Shown: positions 17,246 to 24,821, numbered from the stretch's first letter. The stretch: 64,000 nt of DNA from an uncultured Oscillospiraceae bacterium (GCA_900539425.1 UQBX01000006.1:17274-81273), one strand, 5' to 3'. Made by a program: numbers and translations. The notes: generated by a model from the sequence alone, not told the origin.

Positions 17246-17708
17246 TTTGTTTCTTTGCGTCCCTTCTTTTTATAAAATTCTTTATTCCCCTAAGCTGGCC
17301 TTCGTAACCTGAGCATCTGCAAAGATTGCCTGCAAGGTACTCTTTAATTTCTTCGTCTGTAGGGTTTGGGTTTTCTCTTAAAAGCGCTATGGTGTTCATA
17401 ATAAATCCCGGGTTGCAAAATCCGCATTGCTCTGCACCCTGCTCAGCAATGAACTGACCGAATTCCCGTGCCTCTTCCTGAAGCCCCTCAAGGGTGGTAA
17501 CTTCCTTTTCATTTGCCCTTGCGGCAAGAACGGAACAGGATAAAACGGGTTTGTTATCAAGGAAAACGGTGCAGAGTCCGCAGTTTGATGTTTCGCAGCC
17601 GCGCTTTACACTTAAACAGCCGTGCTTTCTGACAAAATCAATCAAAAGCATATCCGCGTCAATGTTGTCATTAATGATTTTGCCGTTTAATTTTATAGAA
17701 ACAAGCAT
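17232..17708 (-). CDS. Xanthine-dehydrogenase-family [2Fe-2S] subunit
   Basis: The 158-residue protein carries both iron-sulfur sites of the family. The plant-ferredoxin-type cluster uses Cys38, Cys43, Cys46 and Cys58. The helical-domain cluster uses Cys95, Cys98, Cys130 and Cys132 (QCGFC and LCRC). It passes electrons from the molybdenum centre to FAD. It overlaps the FAD gene by one base and the large-subunit gene by 14 bp, so the three are translationally coupled. Confidence 0.95.
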   Translation of the reverse strand: MLVSIKLNGKIINDNIDADMLLIDFVRKHGCLSVKRGCETSNCGLCTVFLDNKPVLSCSVLAARANEKEVTTLEGLQEEAREFGQFIAEQGAEQCGFCNPGFIMNTIALLRENPNPTDEEIKEYLAGNLCRCSGYEGQLRGIKNFIKRRDAKKQNEIC

Positions 17709-18502
17709 TATTTTGCACCTCCTAATTTAAACACTGCTCTTTTGCTGAGAACCCCAACAAGATGGGTTCGATATTCTTTACTGCCTCTCATATTCGAAAA
17801 AACATCAACTTCTTCTTTTGCGGCGTTTGCAATATATTCAGCTAAGCTTTCAATTGAATTTGAATTATTTTTTATATTTAAATCATATTCAACTTTAACT
17901 GCTGAAAAGGGTCTTGCACCAAAAACAAGTCTGATTTTTCCGTTTAAAACAGAACCTGCGCAGGTTAATACAGGAAAATCTGTTTTAGAATTTCTTACTG
18001 ACTGATAAAAACACTTTCTGCCGTTTTTTGCAACTTTGATTTTAATTAAAATATCGTTGTTAAAAGGCATTTTTATAAATTCTTCAAGAGAAATTTCTCC
18101 GCCTTTATATAACACAACAGTAGTATCCAAGGATAAAAATACGCTTAAAACGTCTGAAAAACCAAACCGCCCGAAAATACTTCCGCCAACTGTAGCGCAG
18201 TTTCTGAACTGAACTCCCACAATTGATTTTACGGCATCCCTAAGAGCATTATCAAAGCAGTTGTTTAACCCGTCATGTGTTTCAATATCTCTTAAAGTTA
18301 CATATGCCCCTATTTCAAAGAAACCGTCATGTTCTTCTATTTTATCAAGCCCTAATTTTGAAAGGTCAATGACAGTATCAAAGTTTTGCTTGCTCATTTT
18401 AAGCCAAAGCATACCGCCTGAAATCTTATTAGACCTTTTTTTGTTAAGCTCATATGCCTCTTCTAATGTATCGGGAGATACAAATTTTTTAGCTGTAAAC
18501 AT
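17708..18502 (-). CDS. Xanthine-dehydrogenase-family FAD-binding subunit
   Basis: The start at 18502 (MFTAKKFVSPDTLEEAYEL) is preceded by GAGGG and gives 264 residues; an in-frame GTG at 18520 lacks this support. The protein matches the CO-dehydrogenase/xanthine-dehydrogenase flavoprotein fold, with the ISGGMLWLKMSK and ATVGGSIFG segments that contact FAD. It is first in the minus-strand operon and diverges from the transporter genes across a 132-bp intergenic region. Confidence 0.92.
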   Translation of the reverse strand: MFTAKKFVSPDTLEEAYELNKKRSNKISGGMLWLKMSKQNFDTVIDLSKLGLDKIEEHDGFFEIGAYVTLRDIETHDGLNNCFDNALRDAVKSIVGVQFRNCATVGGSIFGRFGFSDVLSVFLSLDTTVVLYKGGEISLEEFIKMPFNNDILIKIKVAKNGRKCFYQSVRNSKTDFPVLTCAGSVLNGKIRLVFGARPFSAVKVEYDLNIKNNSNSIESLAEYIANAAKEEVDVFSNMRGSKEYRTHLVGVLSKRAVFKLGGAK

Positions 18503-18564
18503 AATATCCCTCTGTTTCACTGCAATTTATGATTAATATTAAGGTTTTAAATAATACTTTCATA

Positions 18565-18593
18565 TTGTTTATAACATATTTTTGTGTTATAAT
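18565..18593 (+). promoter_or_regulatory. Transporter promoter with inverted repeat, candidate ModE-type operator
   Basis: TTGTTT (18565-18570), 17-bp spacer, TATAAT (18588-18593). A perfect inverted repeat TTATAACA (18569-18576) and TGTTATAA (18585-18592), spaced by 8 bp, covers the spacer and -10 box. TATAACG also occurs at 18612-18618. The half-site resembles the TATAACG-type element of E. coli ModE boxes, and a ModE-like gene lies in the same cluster. The region is shared with the divergent xdh operon. Confidence 0.55.
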
Positions 18594-18634
18594 CCATTGT
18601 AGTTTCAAAACTATAACGATAGGAGATTGAAAAA

Positions 18635-19687
18635 ATGAAAAAAATATTGGCATTATTGGTAGCAGTCATATTAGCATTTAGCTTTGCGGGCTGCGCAAAC
18701 ACACAGCAAAATGAAAACGCTAACAACGAAACCGCAACTTCGTCTGCTGCAGATAACGAGGTTACTTATCCCGTTACAATTACTGACCAAGCAGGCAGAG
18801 AGGTGGTTATTGAAAAAGAGCCGCAAACAATAGTCAGCGGTTATTATATTGCCACATCAATTTTAATTTCGCTGGGGCAGGAGGACAAGCTTGTAGGTGT
18901 TGAGGCAAAGGCAGATACAAGAAATATTTACTCGCTCAGCGCAGAAGAAATTATTTCGCTTCCGTCAGTAGGTACGGCTAAGCAGTTTGATCTGGAGCAA
19001 TGTGCAAGCCTTAATCCCGATGTTGTTATTCTTCCTTTAAAACTTCAAAATGTTGTAGAATCATTAGAAGAACTTGGAATAACAGCAATTGTTGTAAATC
19101 CTGAAAGCACAGAGCTTATGCAGGAAACAGTGGAAATATTGTCAACTGCACTGAACTGCAAAGAACTCGGCAGTGAAATCATTGAGTATGCAAACAATTC
19201 AATCAAAACATTAAATGACAAGTTAAAAGATGAGACAGCACCCACGGTGTATTTTGCAGGCAACAGTTCTTACCTTTCAACTGCCGGTGCAAAAATGTAT
19301 CAAAACAGTCTCATTGAAAATGCGAAAGCCGTAAACGTAGCAAAAGAAATTGATGACACTTATTGGGCAGAAGTGTCTTATGAGCAGCTTATTTCGTGGA
19401 ATCCCGAATATATAATCGTTGCTTCTGACGCTGAATATACGGTTGACGATATTCTTAATGATAAAAATCTTTCATCATTAGATGCTGTCAAAAATAAAAA
19501 TGTTTATAAAATTCCGGACGCTTTTGAATCTTGGGATTCACCTGTTCCGTCAAACTTCCTCGGCAGTATTTATATTGCAAGCAAGATCCATAACAATGTT
19601 CTTGATGAAAACTATTTAGAAAAAGAAACATATGATTTTTACTACAAATTCTATGGTTTTGAAGCTGATACAACTCTTTTAGATTAA
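18635..19687 (+). CDS. ABC transporter substrate-binding lipoprotein, helical-backbone metal receptor type, probably molybdate
   Basis: The 350-residue protein has a lipoprotein signal with lipobox FAGC (Cys20), then an Asn/Glu-rich linker. The rest is a periplasmic-binding protein of the FecB/BtuF/MolA class (DQAGREVVIEKEPQ, NPDVVILPL). This class mostly binds siderophores or cobalamin, but MolA of Haemophilus binds molybdate. The neighbouring ModE-type regulator, MocA-like enzyme and molybdenum hydroxylase make molybdate or tungstate the best guess. It has a TAGGAG ribosome site and heads the plus-strand operon. Confidence 0.85.
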   Translation: MKKILALLVAVILAFSFAGCANTQQNENANNETATSSAADNEVTYPVTITDQAGREVVIEKEPQTIVSGYYIATSILISLGQEDKLVGVEAKADTRNIYSLSAEEIISLPSVGTAKQFDLEQCASLNPDVVILPLKLQNVVESLEELGITAIVVNPESTELMQETVEILSTALNCKELGSEIIEYANNSIKTLNDKLKDETAPTVYFAGNSSYLSTAGAKMYQNSLIENAKAVNVAKEIDDTYWAEVSYEQLISWNPEYIIVASDAEYTVDDILNDKNLSSLDAVKNKNVYKIPDAFESWDSPVPSNFLGSIYIASKIHNNVLDENYLEKETYDFYYKFYGFEADTTLLD

Positions 19688-19716
19688 TATCACATCGGTA
19701 ACAGACGCATTAATTT

Positions 19717-20709
19717 ATGGACGGAATAAAAATTAAAAAAAACAAAGCATTATTAACAAATATGATTTTGTTATGTGCTGCGGTTTTGCTCTTTGTGATT
19801 TCACTTTTAGTTGGTAAATTTGATCTGTCTTTTAAGGAATTGATAAATTCAAACGAACTGCATAAAAGTGTATTCCTAACATTGAGGCTGCCAAGAACGG
19901 TAGCTTGCGTTATATCAGGCATAGTGCTTTCGTCTGCGGGTTACGCTTATCAAACCGTATTTAAAAATCCTTTAGCATCGCCTGATATAATCGGCGTTGC
20001 GTCAGGCGCAAGCAGCGGAGCGGCATTTGCAATTTTATTTTTATCTGCGTCTGCGGTTGCAACTACTGCGGGCGCTTTTGCAGGCGGTATGCTTGCAGTA
20101 GCTGTAAGTCTGTCTATTTGCTCGGCAATAAAAAGCAGATCCACCTCAACAATAGTTTTGGCAGGTGTGGCAGTAAACGCTTTTTTTCAGATGATATTAA
20201 TGGTGCTGAAATTATCTGCCGACCCAGAAAAGCAGCTCGCTTCAATAGAATATTGGATAATGGGCAGCCTAAATGCAGTTACACTTAAAAGTCTTATTCC
20301 TATGGCAGTAATCGGTGTGGCTTGTGTTTTGCTGCTCTTTGCACTTCACCGTCAGATCATGCTTTTGTCATATAATAGTGAAGAGGCGGAACTTTTAGGT
20401 GTAAATGTTCCTAAAATGAGAAGAATTGTTTTAATAGTTTCAACTCTCGGTGTTGCAAGTGTAATCAGCGCTACGGGAATAATAAGTTTTGTTGGCTTAA
20501 TTGCACCGCATATTGCAAGAATGCTGATGAAAACAAACAAAAAATCATCAATGTTCTGTGCGGCGCTTGTAGGCATAATCACTATGCTTATTGCGGATAT
20601 TTTTGCAAGAAGCGCCGCTGAAAGCGAACTGCCGTTAAGTATATTTACTTCACTTGTAGGAGCGCCGTTTTTAGTGTATCTTCTTGTCAGAAAGAAAAAT
20701 TATGAGTAA
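19717..20709 (+). CDS. FecCD-family ABC permease, probable molybdate importer
   Basis: The 330-residue protein has about nine or ten hydrophobic segments and the FecCD/BtuC landmarks LRLPRTVACVISGIVLSSAG and FVGLIAPHIARML. It would form the membrane channel with the neighbouring lipoprotein and ATPase. No strong Shine-Dalgarno is visible before the ATG, so translation may depend on the upstream gene 29 bp away. The permease end overlaps the ATPase start. Siderophore or cobalamin transport is the alternative if the molybdenum context is misleading. Confidence 0.88.
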   Translation: MDGIKIKKNKALLTNMILLCAAVLLFVISLLVGKFDLSFKELINSNELHKSVFLTLRLPRTVACVISGIVLSSAGYAYQTVFKNPLASPDIIGVASGASSGAAFAILFLSASAVATTAGAFAGGMLAVAVSLSICSAIKSRSTSTIVLAGVAVNAFFQMILMVLKLSADPEKQLASIEYWIMGSLNAVTLKSLIPMAVIGVACVLLLFALHRQIMLLSYNSEEAELLGVNVPKMRRIVLIVSTLGVASVISATGIISFVGLIAPHIARMLMKTNKKSSMFCAALVGIITMLIADIFARSAAESELPLSIFTSLVGAPFLVYLLVRKKNYE

Positions 20710-21478
20710 TGAAAATCAGTTAAAAATTAATAATTTGTCTGTTTCTTATCCCGGCAACAAGGTGCTTGAAAAGCTATCCTTTTCTATTAACGGTTTGTGC
20801 GCGGTGGTAGGTCAAAACGGCTGCGGAAAAACTACATTGTTAAAAGCTGTTTCACAGCTGATTGAGAGCAGCGGCGAAATAACTTTTGAAAACACGGATA
20901 TAAAAACGCTGTCATTAAAAGAAAGGTCAAGGCTGATAAGCTACATACCCCAAAAAACAGGTGTTGCAGAGGATATGAGCGTTTTGGATGTTGTTTTATC
21001 GGCATTCAACTCAAGGTTGTCAATGTTTGAAAACCCCGGTTCTTCACAAGTTCAGACGGCAAAAAATGCGTTAAAACTTGTTGGAATGCAGGATTTTGAT
21101 GAAAGAAACTACTCAACGCTCAGCGCAGGTCAGCAGCAGCTTTGCATTATTGCAAGAACTGTGGCGGAAGATACAAAGTTATGGCTTTTGGACGAGCCTG
21201 ACAGTGCGCTTGATATTACAAATCGTTATTCAACTATGAATTTGCTTTCAAATATAGCAAAAGAAAAGGGTGTTACGGGATTAGTAACACTCCACGACCC
21301 GATGCTGGCGCTGTATACCTGTGAAAAAGTGATTGTTATATCAGATGGCGGGTGCGCAGGGATAATAGATACAAAAACCGACAGTCAAACTTGCATTGAA
21401 AATATTTTAAATAAAGCGTTTAAAGGTGTTAAATTAGTTAAAGCACTTGATAGATACGCTATATTTCCTTGTTGCTAA
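20702..21478 (+). CDS. ABC transporter ATP-binding protein of the FecE/BtuD type
   Basis: The ATG at 20702 overlaps the last 8 bp of the permease and gives 258 residues; the TTG at 20684 is less likely. Visible motifs are Walker A GQNGCGKTT, signature LSAGQQQ and Walker B LWLLDEPD, followed by an H-loop TLHDP. It powers the FecCD-type importer encoded just before. The signature has Ala in place of the usual second Gly, which is common in this family. Confidence 0.9.
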   Translation: MSNENQLKINNLSVSYPGNKVLEKLSFSINGLCAVVGQNGCGKTTLLKAVSQLIESSGEITFENTDIKTLSLKERSRLISYIPQKTGVAEDMSVLDVVLSAFNSRLSMFENPGSSQVQTAKNALKLVGMQDFDERNYSTLSAGQQQLCIIARTVAEDTKLWLLDEPDSALDITNRYSTMNLLSNIAKEKGVTGLVTLHDPMLALYTCEKVIVISDGGCAGIIDTKTDSQTCIENILNKAFKGVKLVKALDRYAIFPCC

Positions 21479-21493
21479 TAAGGTGAAAAAATC

Positions 21494-21832
21494 ATGAAAT
21501 CTGATATTAAAATTTATATCTGCTCAGACAGCGGAGAAAAATTTTTCGGTCAAGGGCCATACGAATTGCTTAAAAATATAGATAAGCTTGGTTCGTTGAG
21601 AAAAGCGGCTATAGAGATGAATATGGCTTATACAAAGGCTTTGCAGCTTATTAATAAAGCGGAAAAAGAACTTGGTTTTAAACTTTGCGAAAAATCAATA
21701 GGCGGCAAAGGCGGAGGAGGCAGTGTACTTTCAAACGAGGCAAGGGAGTTTATGAATAAGTATGAAAAATATGCAGATGAATGTAGGAGATCTTCACAGG
21801 AAATCTATAATAGATATTTTCAGCAGCAGTAA
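21494..21832 (+). CDS. ModE-type winged-helix molybdate regulator (short form)
   Basis: The 112-residue protein matches the N-terminal DNA-binding domain of ModE: GSLRKAAIEMNMAYTKA helix-turn-helix, then KAEKELGF and the glycine-rich GGKGGGGS wing. The C-terminal molybdate-binding Mop domains are absent, so it is a stand-alone short ModE-like protein. It has an AAGGTG ribosome site and lies 15 bp after the ATPase. Its own cluster, with the inverted repeat at 18569-18592, is the expected target. Confidence 0.88.
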   Translation: MKSDIKIYICSDSGEKFFGQGPYELLKNIDKLGSLRKAAIEMNMAYTKALQLINKAEKELGFKLCEKSIGGKGGGGSVLSNEAREFMNKYEKYADECRRSSQEIYNRYFQQQ

Positions 21833-22868
21833 TAAAGCCCACCTTGTTGTAACAGGCGCTATAAACAGCGGCAAAACCACCTTGGCGCAGGAGTTTGTAA
21901 AAAGCATCAAAAGTGAGGGCGTTGACCAAATTACCACCTTTGCCAAAGAAAAGCAGTGCGTTTGTTTCAAAACTAATTACTGCGAAGAATTTGTGGTCGC
22001 TACATACGATGAAACTGTTAAAACCCAAAGATGCAAAATGAAAATAGTGGAAAACACATTTTCAAAAAAATGTATTGATGAGATTGAAAAATGCATTAAC
22101 AGCAGTAATAAATGGTGCGTAATTGATGAGATAGGGTATGTTGAAAATTCTGTAAAAGAATATCAAAACGCAGTCGAAAATTTGATGAAGCGCAAAAGAT
22201 GCGTTTTAGTTCTCAGAAAGCAAAATTCAGAATTTTTTAATAGAATTATTAATGAAGATAATGTGTTTGTATGTGATTTAGATGAAAAACTGCCGCAAGT
22301 TACTTGTGTTGTTATGGCATCGGGGCAGTCAAAGCGTTTTGGGCAGGAAAATAAATTATTAGCAACTCTTTTTGATAAAAAGCTTATTGATTACTCAATA
22401 GATTTAGCAAAAAGTCCTCTGTTTTTTAAGTCTGTTGTGGTAACTGTTCATAAAGAAATTTATGAAATTTGCAAAGAAAAAAATATAGACTGCGTTTTTC
22501 ATTCTTTTGAAGATAAAAGCGACGCAATTAAGTTAGCAATGCAATGTATAGAAGATAATCCAAGCGCAATAATGTTTTTAAACTCAGACCAGCCTTTAGT
22601 AAGCCTGATAAGTATTGAAAAATTACTTCTTGCTTTTTATTACAATAAAAACTGTATAATTCGTCTTGGGTACAATGATGTTCCCATAAGTCCCGTAATA
22701 TTCCCGAAAGAAACATTTGAGTATCTTGCGAATATCGAAAAAGGGGAAAGCGGGCTGAATGCGGCGAAAAAAAGCGGCTTAAAAACGATTTGCGTTAATG
22801 CAGATAATGAATATGAAATATTTGATGTTGATACAAAAGATGATTTAAAGGAACTTATGGAAACATAA
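21762..22868 (+). CDS. P-loop NTPase fused to MocA-like molybdenum-cofactor cytidylyltransferase
   Basis: The 368-residue protein has two domains. Residues about 1-175 are a THEP1-like P-loop NTPase with Walker A GAINSGKTT (32-40) and Walker B CVIDEIGYVE. Residues 181-368 are a MobA/MocA-type nucleotidyltransferase (VVMASGQSKRFGQENKLLA, then NSDQP with Asp276). MocA makes the molybdopterin cytosine dinucleotide form needed by xanthine-dehydrogenase-type enzymes, which fits the cargo. The exact start is uncertain; the listed ATG overlaps the ModE gene by 71 bp, with further in-frame ATGs at 21771 and 21777. Domain order and partners make it a cofactor-maturation protein. Confidence 0.85.
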   Translation: MKNMQMNVGDLHRKSIIDIFSSSNKAHLVVTGAINSGKTTLAQEFVKSIKSEGVDQITTFAKEKQCVCFKTNYCEEFVVATYDETVKTQRCKMKIVENTFSKKCIDEIEKCINSSNKWCVIDEIGYVENSVKEYQNAVENLMKRKRCVLVLRKQNSEFFNRIINEDNVFVCDLDEKLPQVTCVVMASGQSKRFGQENKLLATLFDKKLIDYSIDLAKSPLFFKSVVVTVHKEIYEICKEKNIDCVFHSFEDKSDAIKLAMQCIEDNPSAIMFLNSDQPLVSLISIEKLLLAFYYNKNCIIRLGYNDVPISPVIFPKETFEYLANIEKGESGLNAAKKSGLKTICVNADNEYEIFDVDTKDDLKELMET

Positions 22869-22881
22869 GTTCCTTTTTTTA
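22847..22881 (+). terminator. Terminator overlapping the end of the NTPase-MocA gene
   Basis: A 12-bp perfect stem (22847-22858 with 22865-22876) includes the last codons and stop of the gene, followed by a T-run. It closes the transporter operon before the recombinase module. Confidence 0.85.
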
Positions 22882-22934
22882 TAGCTGCATAAGGACAAAC
22901 TGACTTTGCATAAATTTCGTTGAGGCGATGAAAG

Positions 22935-23099
22935 ATGAAAACTAAGGTGATCTTAGAAGCTCAAAACGATTGCGCAAAGCAGGCAAACGAAGAATTTGAT
23001 AAAGAGTATATGAAAGGGATTTTGCTTGCTCTTCTGGAAAATGAAAAAATCAGTCGGGCACAGTATGATGAGTGCAAACGCAGGCTCAAAATAGTTTAG
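22935..23099 (+). CDS. 54-residue SHOCT-like small protein next to the recombinase
   Basis: An ATG at 22935 with a GAGGCG ribosome site opens 54 codons ending at TAG 23097-23099. The second half reads as a short two-helix SHOCT-like motif (GILLALLENEKISRAQYDECK). The next start is 52 bp downstream, so the small gene and the recombinase are probably co-transcribed. Small ORFs like this often sit just before clostridial large serine recombinases. A role as recombination directionality factor is possible but unproven. The ORF is real in length and ribosome site; function is inference. Confidence 0.7.
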   Translation: MKTKVILEAQNDCAKQANEEFDKEYMKGILLALLENEKISRAQYDECKRRLKIV

Positions 23100-23150
23100 C
23101 AATTTTGAGGATTCTTTTTGAGATAAGAGTGCTTGAAAAGGAGAAAAGCT

Positions 23151-24821
23151 ATGCTTGAAACGGATAACAAAGTCATACGTGTAGCGGCGTACTGCCGTGT
23201 GTCAACAGATAAGACGGATCAGGCGAATTCGCTTGAAAGCCAGAAGAGATATTTTAACGAATACATAAATCGAAATCCTTTGTGGAAATTGTATAACATT
23301 TATGTTGATGACGGGATTTCAGGCACAAACACTAAAAAACGAGCCGCATTTAATCAGATGATAAAAGATGCAAAATGCGGAAAGTTTGATTTGATAATCA
23401 CCAAGGAAATCAGCAGATTTGCAAGAAATATTCTTGACAGTATCTGCTATACAAGAGAGCTGAAAGCCATAGGCGTGGGTGTGATCTTTCTTAATGACAA
23501 TATTAATACACTTGATAATGACGCTGAAATGCGCCTCGCGTTTCTCTCCACAATGGCACAGGAGGAGAGCAGAAAAACAAGCGAGCGTGTTAAGTGGGGT
23601 CTGCGCAGGCAGATGGAAAAGGGCGTTGTGCTGGGCAGGGATATGCTTGGCTACGATGTGCGTAACGGCAAGCTGATAGTCAATGAAGAAGGCGCACGAA
23701 CAGTAAGGCTCATATATCACAAATTTCTTGATGAGGGAAAGGGCGCTCACAGAATTGCAAAGGAACTGCGTGAAGAGGGTATAAAAACTTCCTCCAGAAT
23801 GAAAGACTGGTCATACACGGTTATTCTGCGGATACTGCGTAATGAAAAATACTGCGGCGACCTTGTTCAGCAAAAGACCTACACACCCGATTATCTAACT
23901 CACCAAAAGAAAAGAAATCACGGCGAGGTGGAAACGGTAACCATAAGAGATCATCATGAGCCCATAATATCAAGAAAACGGTTTGAGGCGGTGCAGAGAG
24001 AGCTTGAAAGGCGAAAACCGTCTCAAAGCACAGACGGAACATTCGCTAACAGATACGCTCTGTCGGGAAAAATTGTGTGCGCAGAATGCGGTGCTCGATT
24101 TGTAAGACGTCAGAAAAAGCGAAAAGACGGCACGTTTAATGTGAAGTGGGTGTGCGCTGAAAGTCAGAAAAACGGCGGAAATCATAAAGATAAGGACGGC
24201 GAAAATGCAGGCTGTACGGCAAATTCAATCGGCGATAAAGATATTAAAGAACTCCTGCAAAGAGTGACAACATGCGCAATGGCAGGCAGAAAAGATGTAA
24301 CGGTCAGGCTGATTGATACAGTTGAAAGCGTTGTAAAAACGGTTGGTGATAACGATAATACAATCCTTTTAAGAAAAGAAATAGAGCGTTGCGAGGAAAA
24401 GAAAAAGAAACTGCTTGATATGTGCCTTAACGGATATATTAAAGCACAGGAGTATAAAAATGCCTATGACAGCCTTCAAAGTCAGATTAATGATCTTGAA
24501 GAAAAACTGATTAAAGAAAAAAACAGTGTGAAAACGCGTGGCGGCAAAGAAAAAAACATAAGAGATATAAAAAATTATGCGGAAAGTATTTCACGCGGGG
24601 AAGAGTGGAGCGACGCATTTTACAGAAATATAGTTGATAAGATAGTGGTTGCTAAGGGAAGAAAAGCGGATATCTATCTCAGACAGATGCCGGGAAAATG
24701 GCGGGGCAAAATCCTTGCAGGAAAAAAGGAAATAGAAAATTATGAAAAAAAGAGCACTTGCGTGTGCTCCATACCTATATCGGTAAGCAGGCCTTTTAAT
24801 TCGGGCAGAGGCATTGAATAG
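23151..24821 (+). CDS. Large serine recombinase (integrase/excisionase of the element)
   Basis: The start at 23151 has an AAGGAG ribosome site; a TTG at 23133 is in frame but unsupported. The 556-residue protein has an N-terminal resolvase domain (YCRVSTD with catalytic Ser18), a recombinase domain (about 160-280, LGYDVRNGKLIVNEEGA), a zinc beta-ribbon (about 305-370, CAEC and two later Cys), and a coiled coil (about 400-480). The last 15 residues are encoded beyond the right core by antisense cotJC DNA. After excision the same frame would read about ten element residues (VEDTQVFFCA) and stop, so the C-terminus differs between integrated and circular forms. Confidence 0.95.
   Translation: MLETDNKVIRVAAYCRVSTDKTDQANSLESQKRYFNEYINRNPLWKLYNIYVDDGISGTNTKKRAAFNQMIKDAKCGKFDLIITKEISRFARNILDSICYTRELKAIGVGVIFLNDNINTLDNDAEMRLAFLSTMAQEESRKTSERVKWGLRRQMEKGVVLGRDMLGYDVRNGKLIVNEEGARTVRLIYHKFLDEGKGAHRIAKELREEGIKTSSRMKDWSYTVILRILRNEKYCGDLVQQKTYTPDYLTHQKKRNHGEVETVTIRDHHEPIISRKRFEAVQRELERRKPSQSTDGTFANRYALSGKIVCAECGARFVRRQKKRKDGTFNVKWVCAESQKNGGNHKDKDGENAGCTANSIGDKDIKELLQRVTTCAMAGRKDVTVRLIDTVESVVKTVGDNDNTILLRKEIERCEEKKKKLLDMCLNGYIKAQEYKNAYDSLQSQINDLEEKLIKEKNSVKTRGGKEKNIRDIKNYAESISRGEEWSDAFYRNIVDKIVVAKGRKADIYLRQMPGKWRGKILAGKKEIENYEKKSTCVCSIPISVSRPFNSGRGIE

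Larger units (their letters stand above)
14049..24776. mobile_element. 10.7-kb serine-recombinase integrative element inserted in cotJC, carrying a molybdenum hydroxylase kit
   Basis: The element is bounded by direct copies of TACCT at 14049-14053 and 24772-24776, so one core-to-core unit is 10,723 bp. The cotJC halves lie outside the cores, same strand and in frame with each other. A large serine recombinase gene is at the right end, and 24-bp inverted arms lie just inside each core. Contents, left to right: deaminase, zinc-ribbon protein, three xanthine-dehydrogenase-type subunits (minus strand), substrate-binding protein, permease, ATPase, ModE-like regulator, NTPase-MocA fusion, a 54-residue protein and the recombinase. 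I see no capsid, relaxase, replication or type IV secretion genes. It is either a small cargo element or a decayed larger one. Confidence 0.92.

Noticed and set aside
14049..24776. Prophage
   Set aside because: There are no capsid, portal, terminase, tail or lysis genes, only a recombinase and metabolic cargo.
14049..24776. Classical integrative conjugative element
   Set aside because: No relaxase, coupling protein or type IV secretion genes are present in the 10.7 kb.
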